Source: CAKZSB01 sp964573105 | Lineage (GTDB): Bacteria; Pseudomonadota; Gammaproteobacteria; Granulosicoccales; Granulosicoccaceae | DNA length: 64,000 nucleotides | Reading direction: 5' to 3' | NCBI GenBank assembly: GCA_964573105.1 | Contig: CAZNIS010000011.1 | Coordinates: 1 to 64,000 of the forward strand | Shown here: piece after piece, positions 43,651-51,421 of the stretch | Position numbering within the stretch: the stretch's first letter is position 1 | Layout: every line of letters begins with the position of its first letter | Translations under genes and position numbers: made by a program | Notes under the pieces: generated by a model | Told to the model about the DNA's origin: nothing | The model's input: the letters and a program-made list of their open reading frames with translations, nothing else | The model's database searches: none

Positions 43651-44676
43651 TTAGTCCGTAGATTGCCGGGGCGCAAGGCTGACAGGCTCACCAAGTACGC
43701 GCCGGGCAATCAGTTTGATTCGATCAAAATCCACTGCGATCGGATGTTTGCTGTTGACGACCGCACGAACGTCGCCGTCGATCACCTCGCCCACTTTGAA
43801 GCCAAACACGTAAGAGCCTTCGATGCCCATACGAATATCCTTGATCACCACGTCGTCGCCAACTTGCTCGGCCTTGTAGAAACCGTGAGTGAACCATTGC
43901 AGCCGCTTGACCGGCCAGTGATCGGCTATGGGCTGCAGCAGTGTTTCGTCACTGGGGTAGATATCAACGGCAATCTCTGGCGTCTCGTCCAGCAGCGAGT
44001 AATAGGCCTCGACGTAACTGTCGTCCTGGCGGGCAATGATTCGCCAGCCAATGGTATTGAATGGCATGGGGGTGGCGATGAGCTTTTGATAACTCACGCC
44101 CTGCCGATCGAGCGATGCGCGGGCCAGTTGTTCGACATGCAGTTTGGCGTAACAGGCCCAGCCAAGATACAGCGTAGAGCAAACCAGCCCGAGCGTATTG
44201 AGCCAGTGCGCGCGTCTGCTGCCACGCAGCATGGCAAACAACAACCCCGCAAGCAGCAAACCGGTGTAGAGCGGATCAATGATAAAGATGACCGAGCCGG
44301 AGAACGGGTGTTCGGTGATGGGCCAGAGCAATTGTGTGCCGTAGATGGTAAATCCATCCAGCAGCGGATGGGTGATCAACACCAGCCAGGTCAGTAACCA
44401 CCAGCGGCCATAGGTGATCGCCGGTGCCCGATGTCGCATCAGCCTGGCAATCAACCGGGCTATCAGCGGTGCCGCGAGCGTTAACACCAGCAGCGAATGG
44501 CTGAAGCTGCGGTGATAGGTGAAATTCTCGACCGCCCCGCCGTAGGGAATCACCACATCCAGATCCGGCAGCGTACCAAGTGCCGCGCCGATCAGCGGCG
44601 CGGCGCGGCCAATCCGACGCCCCAGCACCAACTGGCCGATCGATGCGCCAAGCGCCATTTGAGTGACTGAATCCAA
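43651..44676 (-). CDS. YdjM-like metal-dependent membrane hydrolase (DUF457)
   Basis: 341-residue inner-membrane protein. The N-terminus MDSVTQMALGASIGQLVLG and the motifs GALGTLPDLDVVIP and NFTYHRSFSHSLLVL (His/Asp metal-like residues) are those of YdjM/DUF457 proteins, often annotated as LexA-regulated inner-membrane hydrolases. Several transmembrane helices lie in the first ~200 residues, followed by a ~130-residue soluble C-terminal part ending SLAPRQSTD. The biochemical role is not established for the family. Divergent from the hydratase gene at 44800. Confidence 0.82.
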   Translation of the reverse strand: MDSVTQMALGASIGQLVLGRRIGRAAPLIGAALGTLPDLDVVIPYGGAVENFTYHRSFSHSLLVLTLAAPLIARLIARLMRHRAPAITYGRWWLLTWLVLITHPLLDGFTIYGTQLLWPITEHPFSGSVIFIIDPLYTGLLLAGLLFAMLRGSRRAHWLNTLGLVCSTLYLGWACYAKLHVEQLARASLDRQGVSYQKLIATPMPFNTIGWRIIARQDDSYVEAYYSLLDETPEIAVDIYPSDETLLQPIADHWPVKRLQWFTHGFYKAEQVGDDVVIKDIRMGIEGSYVFGFKVGEVIDGDVRAVVNSKHPIAVDFDRIKLIARRVLGEPVSLAPRQSTD

Positions 44677-44799
44677 CGCGAGGTTCCAACAGGTGTTAGT
44701 GATCGGGACTCACAATGTGAGGCAACTCAAAGCCTTCGCAACCTGTGTGCCCATACCCGACCGACGGCAAGCTTGCCAGTGTGACGACAACTTTCTACC

Positions 44800-45609
44800 A
44801 TGCAGACACGTTTGAACTGGTTGCCAACTCCCAACGTGTCTACACCCGATCTAGCTTTACTCGCCGACGCGCTGGCGACAGCGCGCGACAAACATACGCT
44901 CACTGATGTCGGCCCCTTCGCAACTCTTGCGTCGGTCGATCAGGCGTACGAACTGCAAACCCTGGCAATTGAGCGCTACCCGTCCCGCAGAAGCGGCTAC
45001 AAAATAGGCGCTACCAGCGAGGCCGCGCAGAAGATCATCGGCTGTGACGGGCCATTCCTCGGCCCTGTTTTTGAACGCGACACCTTCGATGCCGGCAGCA
45101 CCCTGGAGCTAGTCCCGGGCACCATGGGCGGCGAAGCTGAATTTGCGTTTCGCGTCGGTAGCGACTTCCCGACTCAATCAGACCTGACGGCGGACGACAT
45201 AGTTCCGCTGATCGACAGTTGCCACGTGGCGATTGAAATCGTCGGCCGCCGCACGGCCGCCGAAGGATTGCCGGGGCTACTGATGGCGATTTCGGATTTC
45301 GGTGCCAACTCGGCCTTCATTCCGGGGCCGGCGATCGACAACTGGCAGTCGATGGACCTGTCGCAGGTCGCAGTGCGCGCCTCGATCGATGGCGAAGTCA
45401 GTAACACCGGCAGCGGCGCTGCCGTGCTGGGCAATCCGTTGAACGCACTGCTCTGGTTGCAAACCCAACTGATCGCGCGCGATGACACGCTGCGTGCCGG
45501 TGAGTGGGTCTCGACCGGTACGTGCCTGGGCGTAATCGAGGCACGCGCGGGTGCTACGATTGACGTTGACTTCGATGGCTGTGGCACCATTCGCTACGCG
45601 TTGCAATGA
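44800..45609 (+). CDS. 2-keto-4-pentenoate hydratase / FAH family protein
   Basis: 269-residue enzyme of the MhpD/fumarylacetoacetate hydrolase superfamily. Motifs: VDQAYELQTLAIERY, SGYKIGATSEAAQKIIG, GGEAEFAFRVGSDFP (metal-binding glutamates), and IDSCHVAIEIVGRR. Members hydrate 2-hydroxypenta-2,4-dienoate or decarboxylate oxalocrotonate in meta-cleavage routes. The stop overlaps the start of the P450 gene (ATGA at 45606-45609), so the two are coupled. First gene of hydratase-P450-thioesterase. The starting compound is not evident. Confidence 0.87.
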   Translation: MQTRLNWLPTPNVSTPDLALLADALATARDKHTLTDVGPFATLASVDQAYELQTLAIERYPSRRSGYKIGATSEAAQKIIGCDGPFLGPVFERDTFDAGSTLELVPGTMGGEAEFAFRVGSDFPTQSDLTADDIVPLIDSCHVAIEIVGRRTAAEGLPGLLMAISDFGANSAFIPGPAIDNWQSMDLSQVAVRASIDGEVSNTGSGAAVLGNPLNALLWLQTQLIARDDTLRAGEWVSTGTCLGVIEARAGATIDVDFDGCGTIRYALQ

Positions 45610-46946
45610 GTGCGATGTCGTCGGCACACACGATCAGTGATATCTACGACCCACGGGTCTACGAAACCGCGCCGCCACTGGATCTGATCGATGACCTGCG
45701 CAGCCGCCAAAGCGTGGTCTGGATTGACGAGCACGAACTGCCCGACTGGCCTGCCGGTAGCGGCTTCTGGCTGGTGCTGCGTCACGCCGAAGTATCGACC
45801 GTTCTAAAACAACCGAGTATTTTCTCATCGTCTGCCGGCGCCACCCAGTTGCGCGATCCGGCAACCCCGGCCGACCTTGCCTACGTGCAGCAGATGATGC
45901 TGAACATGGATCCACCCGCGCACTCGCGCCTGCGCCGCCTGCTGCAAAACTCGTTTACCTCGCGCGCGGTGGCAGGGCTGGAACAGAGCATTGCCGAACA
46001 CGCGCGCAACATCGTCGATCGCATCTGTGCTGACAAATCGCAAGGCGAATGCGACTTCGCCCGCGACATCGCCGCGGACATGCCCTTGCTGTGCCTGGCC
46101 GACCTGTTCGGCATGCCATCGGAAGATCGCTATTTGTTGTTCGACTGGGCCAACCGCGTGATCGGCTTTCAGGATCCGGAGTACGCGACATCATCGTATT
46201 TTGATCCGTCAGTCGGCAGCGACATCGCTCGCGAGGCCTTGAAGCTGCGACCGGCGGCCGATGCCAGTGGCCGCATGCCCGACCCGCGCACCCGCAGCGG
46301 TATGCCCGATCTCTACCACTACGCCCACTTGCTTGCGCAGCATAAACGCCAGCACCCCGGTGATGACATCATGTCGCTGTTGCTCGCGCAGGTGGACGAA
46401 GAAGGCGGCAATGTGTCGCTGGCGGAATTTGAAAACCTGTTTTGGCTATTTGCCGTGGCCGGCAACGAGACGGTTCGCAACGGCCTGCCAGGTGGCATGA
46501 TCGCGCTGCTGCAACACCCGCAGGCTCTGGCTGCTCTGCGAGCGGATTTGTCGCGTTTGCCGCGCGCGGTGGACGAGATGCTGCGCTGGTGGACACCGGT
46601 GATGATCTTTCGCCGCACCGCCACCGCCGATACACAACTGGCGGATGCGAACATCAAAAAAGGTGACAAAGTTGTGGTGTCGTTTCTATCGGCCAATCGC
46701 GACGAACAGGTATTCGACAAGCCGCAGCAATTCGACATAAATCGGCACCCCAACCCGCACCTGACGTTTGGCTATGGCCCGCATTTTTGTCTCGGCGCGC
46801 AATTGGCTCGCGCGCAGATGAACGCGCTGTTGTCAGAGGTGCTGCAGCGCTTTGCCAGCATCGAACCTGCCGGCGAACCCGGCTTTTTGCGCTCGAACTT
46901 CCAACGCGGGGTCAAGACCCTGCCGATCCGCTGGACCAGGAGATAA
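45606..46946 (+). CDS. Cytochrome P450
   Basis: Soluble bacterial P450, 446 residues. I-helix oxygen-binding motif LFAVAGNETVRNG (~280-292), K-helix ExxR in DEMLRWWTP, and heme loop FGYGPHFCLGAQLARAQ (~387-403) with the thiolate cysteine. MNMDPPAHSRLRRLL is the usual early motif. It inserts one oxygen atom using an external ferredoxin system that is not encoded nearby. ATG overlaps the previous gene by 4 bp; the thioesterase gene begins 4 bp after. The neighbouring genes suggest oxidation of a carboxylic or CoA-linked substrate. Confidence 0.93.
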   Translation: MSAMSSAHTISDIYDPRVYETAPPLDLIDDLRSRQSVVWIDEHELPDWPAGSGFWLVLRHAEVSTVLKQPSIFSSSAGATQLRDPATPADLAYVQQMMLNMDPPAHSRLRRLLQNSFTSRAVAGLEQSIAEHARNIVDRICADKSQGECDFARDIAADMPLLCLADLFGMPSEDRYLLFDWANRVIGFQDPEYATSSYFDPSVGSDIAREALKLRPAADASGRMPDPRTRSGMPDLYHYAHLLAQHKRQHPGDDIMSLLLAQVDEEGGNVSLAEFENLFWLFAVAGNETVRNGLPGGMIALLQHPQALAALRADLSRLPRAVDEMLRWWTPVMIFRRTATADTQLADANIKKGDKVVVSFLSANRDEQVFDKPQQFDINRHPNPHLTFGYGPHFCLGAQLARAQMNALLSEVLQRFASIEPAGEPGFLRSNFQRGVKTLPIRWTRR

Positions 46947-46949
46947 ATC

Positions 46950-47396
46950 ATGCCGCCGAGTGCACCCACTGACGCCGCGACCGCCGTCACCCTCGATAGC
47001 GCCAATCAACGCCTGGGTGAAGTGTTCGCCCCGTGGATTCAATCGCTGAACCTGCAGATTGACGCGCTTGATGGCGACGGCCTGATCATGCGCCTGCCCT
47101 ATAGCGACGATCTGTGCCGCAGCGGCAACATTATCTGCGGCCAGGCGCTGATGGCACTGATCGACACCTGCATGGTGTTTGTCTGTTATACCGGGCTGGG
47201 GCGCTACAGCAACGTTGCGACTGTCGGACAAAACACCAGTTTCCTGCGGCCCGCGCGCAACAGCGACGTGCTGGCCCACGGCAAGGTGATCAAGCCGGGG
47301 CGTTCGCTGGTGTTTGGCGAAGTGACACTGGTGACCGAGCATGACGGCAAGACCGTCTGCACCGGTACCTCCACCTACGCCGTAATCCCCGACTGA
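46950..47396 (+). CDS. PaaI-type hotdog thioesterase
   Basis: 148-residue hotdog-fold acyl-CoA thioesterase-like protein. Family core: LIMRLPYSDDLCRSGNIICGQALMALIDTCM (part: GNIICGQALMALIDTCMVF, the helix that carries the catalytic carboxylate), ATVGQNTSFLRPARNSDVLA and GKVIKPGRSLVFGEVTL. It starts 4 bp after the P450 stop, in the same transcript. It probably hydrolyses a CoA thioester formed in that pathway; substrate unknown. It is convergent with the GST gene, 13 bp apart. Confidence 0.85.
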   Translation: MPPSAPTDAATAVTLDSANQRLGEVFAPWIQSLNLQIDALDGDGLIMRLPYSDDLCRSGNIICGQALMALIDTCMVFVCYTGLGRYSNVATVGQNTSFLRPARNSDVLAHGKVIKPGRSLVFGEVTLVTEHDGKTVCTGTSTYAVIPD

Positions 47397-47409
47397 GAAC
47401 CTCTCGTAT

Positions 47410-48039
47410 TCAGGCCGTGGCGCTGGGCCGTGCGCTAACCTGACTGTGCCAGCGCTTGAGCGCTATGGCAGATTCAGGCGGTGTCATTTTTATCCAGGCC
47501 GAGAAATCGACAGTGACCAGTGCGCTGATATCAGCGATTGAGTAGACGTCACCTGCGACAAATTCACGATCAGTCAGGTGCTCGTCGAGCCACTCGAAAA
47601 AATGCCCGACACGCTGGCGTCCCCGCTCGGCAAGTTCGGGAATCTGGGCGTAGGCATGTGGCCCTGTCAGCGCGTTATTGGCAAATGCGCGAGCCTTGTT
47701 GCGAAATGCCTCGGCGACAGCGTGCAAGCCCTCAAACTCAATGCGCGAATCAAGGTCTATGATTTGCCCGCGCTCTACTGCACTGCGGCCGATCAAGGGC
47801 GGGTCGGGAAACCGCTGTTCCAGGTACTGACAGATGCCGGCAGTGCTGTTCAGCATGGGACCTTCGTCGGTCTCCAGCACCGGTACGGTCCGGCGCGGAT
47901 TGATGTGCTGGAACGCGTCATCGTGCTGCGCGCGATTGGCCAGATCAACCTGTTCTACCGGGATCTCGAGCCCCTTTTCAGCAATGAAAATTCGCACCCG
48001 CCTGGGACTGGGGGCGGTGGCGCAGTCATAGAACTTCAT
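47410..48039 (-). CDS. Glutathione S-transferase family protein
   Basis: 209-residue GST, distinct from the one at 16994. The N-terminal thioredoxin-like domain begins MKFYDCATAPSPRRVRIFIAEKG, with SPRRVR typical of beta/theta-like classes, NPRRTVPVLETDEG (cis-proline) and LNSTAGICQYLE (gamma-glutamyl site). The helical domain contains FVAGDVYSIADISALVTVDF. Convergent with the hydratase-P450-thioesterase operon. Role not specified; general detoxification or glutathione-dependent catabolism. Confidence 0.88.
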   Translation of the reverse strand: MKFYDCATAPSPRRVRIFIAEKGLEIPVEQVDLANRAQHDDAFQHINPRRTVPVLETDEGPMLNSTAGICQYLEQRFPDPPLIGRSAVERGQIIDLDSRIEFEGLHAVAEAFRNKARAFANNALTGPHAYAQIPELAERGRQRVGHFFEWLDEHLTDREFVAGDVYSIADISALVTVDFSAWIKMTPPESAIALKRWHSQVSARPSATA

Positions 48040-48169
48040 CGTTCGCTATTGCCTTTAGGTTTGCCTGCCAACAGGATACACAAGTGCCATCCGCTGCGTG
48101 GCAGACTGCTACAATTGACGATTTCCCGCCCTACGCTCGTTTTTCGTTTTTAACAACCCAAGGATTTTC

Positions 48170-48835
48170 ATGAAACCTACACTGATAGCCGTCGCCCTGG
48201 CCGGCCTGCTTGCCGGTGGGCAAGCGAGCGCCGAAGTCGACCTCAATGACGAGAACCAAAAGCTAAGCTACGGGCTCGGCCTGATGATCGGCGAGCGCGT
48301 AACCAAGCGCTATGGCGACCTCAATTTCGACGTGCTGCTCGAAGCGCTGAAGGCCCAGCACAATGGCGAAGACACAGCGATGACGCTCGAGGATGCGCAG
48401 GCTGCACTGCAGGCCTATGAGCAAAAAGCCGCGGCCGGCAAATCGGCGGCCGCCATGGCGGCGGGCGCGAGCTACCTGGCTGAAAACCGCGAAAAGGAGG
48501 GTGTCACGGAAACCGATTCCGGCCTTCAGTACGAGGTCATCACCGACGCGGAAGGCCCCAAGCCCGCAGCGACCGACCGGGTCAGCGTGCACTACAAAGG
48601 CACCCTGTTGGACGGCACCGAGTTCGACAGCTCCTACAGCCGCGGCGAGCCGGCTGAATTCCCGTTGAATGGCGTGATCCCCGGCTGGACCGAAGGCCTG
48701 CAACTGATGAGCGTGGGCAGCAAGTACCGCTTTGTGATCCCATCTCAACTCGCCTATGGCGAGCGCGGCGCCGGCGGATCGATCGGTCCGGGCGAAACCC
48801 TGATCTTTGAAGTAGAGCTGTTGGAAATCAAATAG
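48170..48835 (+). CDS. FKBP-type peptidyl-prolyl cis-trans isomerase
   Basis: 221-residue periplasmic FKBP of the Mip/FkpA/FklB group. The signal peptide is MKPTLIAVALAGLLAGGQASA. An N-terminal helical dimerisation domain (DENQKLSYGLGLMIGERVTKR) is followed by the FKBP core: DRVSVHYKGTLLDGTEFDSSY, FPLNGVIPGWTEGLQLM, GSKYRFVIPSQLAYGERGAGG and GETLIFEVELLEI. AAGGATTTT lies just before the ATG. It helps fold envelope proteins. A 9-bp inverted repeat follows the stop. Confidence 0.94.
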   Translation: MKPTLIAVALAGLLAGGQASAEVDLNDENQKLSYGLGLMIGERVTKRYGDLNFDVLLEALKAQHNGEDTAMTLEDAQAALQAYEQKAAAGKSAAAMAAGASYLAENREKEGVTETDSGLQYEVITDAEGPKPAATDRVSVHYKGTLLDGTEFDSSYSRGEPAEFPLNGVIPGWTEGLQLMSVGSKYRFVIPSQLAYGERGAGGSIGPGETLIFEVELLEIK

Positions 48836-48843
48836 CGGTTTGG

Positions 48844-48873
48844 GTGCGGCGCTGGCGTTTGCTGGCGCCGCAC
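48844..48873 (+). terminator. GC-rich hairpin after FKBP gene
   Basis: Perfect arms GTGCGGCGC (48844-48852) and GCGCCGCAC (48865-48873), loop tggcgtttgctg, 8 bp after the stop at 48835. There is no T-tract after it, so factor-independent termination is doubtful. Confidence 0.45.
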
Positions 48874-48991
48874 TACCGGCATTACTCGCCGGAAATGCTG
48901 CCGGCGTCCACTCCCGACTCGGCTAACCGCTGTTCTGAAATCGACTCCATGGAGTCGTAATCGCGTATCTGCCGCAGCGCCTTTCGATGCT

Positions 48992-48997
48992 TATAAT
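48992..48997 (+). promoter_or_regulatory. Possible -10 element of MttB-like gene
   Basis: A perfect TATAAT, preceded by tgct, lies 60 bp before the ATG at 49057. No -35 is visible at 16-18 bp spacing. It fits a promoter that depends on an activator or on an extended -10, with a start near 49004. Confidence 0.45.
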
Positions 48998-49014
48998 CGG
49001 CGCAGATATTGAAA

Positions 49015-49037
49015 TGAAATTTCAGCCCGAAATTTCA
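49015..49037. promoter_or_regulatory. Two operator-like palindromes before MttB-like gene
   Basis: TGAAATTTCA (49015-49024, perfect 10-bp palindrome) and CGAAATTTCA (49028-49037, one mismatch) have centres 13 bp apart. They lie just downstream of the TATAAT at 48992, where a bound repressor would block transcription. The upstream attgaaatgaaat adds a further partial match. Confidence 0.5.
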
Positions 49038-49056
49038 CGAGCGTCGAGCAAGCGCC

Positions 49057-50610
49057 ATGTCAGCAAGTAAACGTCCCAGCCGTCGCGGCGCGCGCGCGGC
49101 CAAACGCGCCGAGCGAAATGCCCCGCTGGCAGACAGCGAACGCGCGGTACGGCCCGGACAGGAAACGGGTCGCTTCGCACCACTCTCTGCCACCGACATG
49201 GACAAGATCAACGAGTCCGTGATGGACGTGCTCGCCAATATTGGCTTGTCGCAGGCGATCCCCAGTTGCATTGAAAAAGTCACCGCCGCCGGCGGAAGCT
49301 ATGAAAACGGGCGGCTGAAATTTCCGCGCTCGCTGGTCGAGGACACGATCGCCAACTGCGCGCGCGGCTTCCTGCTGCACGGCCAGGATGAGCGGCACGA
49401 TATGGATATCAGCAGCTCGAAGCTCTACTTCGGCACCGCCGGGGCAGCGGTACATATTGTCGAACCCGCTACGCGCGAATATCGCGAATCGACACTGCAG
49501 GACCTCTACAACATCGCGCGCATCGTCGATTCGATGGATCACATCCACTATTTCCAGCGACCGATCGTCGCGCGCGATATGGTCGAACCCGCCGACCTGG
49601 ATCTGAACACGCTCTATGCATCGATCAGCGGCACCACCAAGCACGTCGGTTCCAGCTGGGTGCTGCCAGAGCACGTCGATGAATCGCTTAAGCTGCTGCA
49701 CGCGGTTGCCGGATCAGAAGCCGCCTGGCGCGCACGGCCGTTTGTCTCGATGTCGTGCTGCTTTGTGGTGCCACCACTACGATTTGCCGAGGATGCATGC
49801 GCCTGTCTCGAGAGCGCCGTTTACGGCGGTATGCCGGTGCTGTTGCTGTCGGCCGGTCAGGCCGGCGCCACCAGCCCGGCTGCACTGGCAGGGTCGGTGG
49901 TGCAATCAGTCGCCGAGGTGCTGGCGGGGCTGGTCTACGTTAACGTGCTAAAGCCCGGTCATCCGGCCATCTTTGGTACCTGGCCCTTTGTCTCTGATCT
50001 GCGCACTGGCGCGATGAGTGGCGGCAGCGGCGAGCAGGCGGTGCTGATGGCGGCCTGCGGCCAGATGGGTCGCTACTATGGATTGCCAACGGGCATCGCC
50101 GCTGGCATGGCAGACGCCAAACTGCCGGATGCACAATCGGGTTACGAGAAATCCTACACCGTGACCCTGGCCGCCCACTCTGGCGCCAATCTGATCTACG
50201 AATCTGCCGGTATGCACGCGAGCCTGCTCGGTGCCTGCCTGCAAAGCTACATCATCGACAACGATATGCTTGGCGCGATCAATAGAACCGTGCGCGGTAT
50301 CGAAGTCAACGACGAGACCATGTCGATCCAGACCATGCGCGATGTTTGTGTTGACGGCCCACAACACTTTCTGGGGCATCCGCAGACCATGCAGCTGATG
50401 CAAAAAGAATATCTGTATCCGGACATAGGCGATCGCAACAGTCCAAAGGAATGGTACGAACGCGATCGCCCAGACCTTTTGGCAGAAGCCAATAAGCGGC
50501 TGGATAATATTCTGGGTGATTACTTCCCGACACACATCCCTGCGGAGCTCGATAGTAAACTGCGTGAACAATTTAATATTCTTTTGCCGCGCGAGCAGAT
50601 GCAGAAATAA
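49057..50610 (+). CDS. Trimethylamine methyltransferase family (MttB-like, non-pyrrolysine)
   Basis: 517-residue TIM-barrel corrinoid methyltransferase homologue. The first ~30 residues are Arg/Lys-rich (SKRPSRRGARAAKRAERN), a common extension. MDVLANIGLSQAIPSCIEKV, VHIVEPATREYRESTLQDL, SMDHIHYFQRPIVARDM and SGGSGEQAVLMAACGQMGRYYGLP (part: AACGQMGRYYGLP) are family blocks. There is no in-frame amber codon, so it belongs to the non-pyrrolysine group that includes glycine betaine and other quaternary-amine demethylases. No corrinoid protein or methyltetrahydrofolate partner gene is in the window. Substrate is inferred only as a methylated quaternary amine. Confidence 0.85.
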   Translation: MSASKRPSRRGARAAKRAERNAPLADSERAVRPGQETGRFAPLSATDMDKINESVMDVLANIGLSQAIPSCIEKVTAAGGSYENGRLKFPRSLVEDTIANCARGFLLHGQDERHDMDISSSKLYFGTAGAAVHIVEPATREYRESTLQDLYNIARIVDSMDHIHYFQRPIVARDMVEPADLDLNTLYASISGTTKHVGSSWVLPEHVDESLKLLHAVAGSEAAWRARPFVSMSCCFVVPPLRFAEDACACLESAVYGGMPVLLLSAGQAGATSPAALAGSVVQSVAEVLAGLVYVNVLKPGHPAIFGTWPFVSDLRTGAMSGGSGEQAVLMAACGQMGRYYGLPTGIAAGMADAKLPDAQSGYEKSYTVTLAAHSGANLIYESAGMHASLLGACLQSYIIDNDMLGAINRTVRGIEVNDETMSIQTMRDVCVDGPQHFLGHPQTMQLMQKEYLYPDIGDRNSPKEWYERDRPDLLAEANKRLDNILGDYFPTHIPAELDSKLREQFNILLPREQMQK

Positions 50611-50650
50611 GGGGTCAGTGTGCGTCTGGCAAGGGCGCACCCAACGCAGG

Positions 50651-51421
50651 CTAGCTGACTAGATCAACGGGTGGTGCCGGTTTTTTGTGGAACTTTCCGC
50701 CGCGCCACCATATCCGCAACGCCTGCCAGTGGATGGCTGCCATCACTTTGAATGTACTCAATGGCAGGCGCATCACGAGTCGGGCAACTGTTGTGCTCGA
50801 CAAGGCTTTTGGCGCGCCGGTTTGCGTCGCCACCAGCATCAACTCATCATTCTGATATTCATTGATCACCACGCCCAGCTTTTCACGCGGGTCCGAGATT
50901 CGAAACTGATAGCGCGCCTGCATGCCGATAAACGGCGAGACGTGAAAACACTTGTCAGCCGATTGTCTGACGGGCCATTGCAATGGTTGCCCACCGTCTG
51001 CCAGTAGATAGCAGTGCTTCTCGCCGAACGTGTTATTCACTTCAACCAGCACCGCCATCACATCACCCTGCTCGTCAAAGCAGTACCAAAGGCTGATGGG
51101 GTTAAAAACATAGCCAAACACGCGCGGCATGCATTGCAACAACACCGTTGCCGGATTTGGCAGACCTTGTTCTGCCAGTTGTTCATTAATCCAGCTGCGC
51201 AGCGAGCTTCCGTCCAACGGACCGTGATCGCGCTCGTGAAACGCGACCACACCAAATCGATTGGTGCGAAAAAGCCAGGTGCAATGATCGGCGACAGATA
51301 GTTTGTCGATGTCGATCAGGATCGAGAATATCTGGTAGCGAAAACGATATTGCTGCGGAAACATACGCGCATGGGCAACACTGCAGGCGTGCAACAGGCA
51401 GCCTTGCTCAAGCATCGGCAT
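50651..51421 (-). CDS. DUF1365 domain-containing protein
   Basis: 256-residue protein. Family patterns: ACSVAHARMFPQQYRFRYQIF (opening, quoted part VAHARMFPQQYRFRY), ARVFGYVFNPISLWYCFD (~110-125), EVNNTFGEKHCYLL and DKCFHVSPFIGMQARYQFRI. DUF1365 genes normally stand beside a FAD oxidoreductase and a cyclopropane-fatty-acid-type synthase, and this one overlaps the oxidoreductase gene by 14 bp. Related clusters have been tied to singlet-oxygen stress and modified fatty acids in Rhodobacter. Its own activity is unknown. Second gene of the pair. ATG 51421; an ATG two codons later is also possible. Confidence 0.83.
   Translation of the reverse strand: MPMLEQGCLLHACSVAHARMFPQQYRFRYQIFSILIDIDKLSVADHCTWLFRTNRFGVVAFHERDHGPLDGSSLRSWINEQLAEQGLPNPATVLLQCMPRVFGYVFNPISLWYCFDEQGDVMAVLVEVNNTFGEKHCYLLADGGQPLQWPVRQSADKCFHVSPFIGMQARYQFRISDPREKLGVVINEYQNDELMLVATQTGAPKALSSTTVARLVMRLPLSTFKVMAAIHWQALRIWWRGGKFHKKPAPPVDLVS

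Noticed and set aside
49057..50610. Pyrrolysine-dependent trimethylamine methyltransferase
   Set aside because: The reading frame is full length with no in-frame amber codon at the pyrrolysine position.
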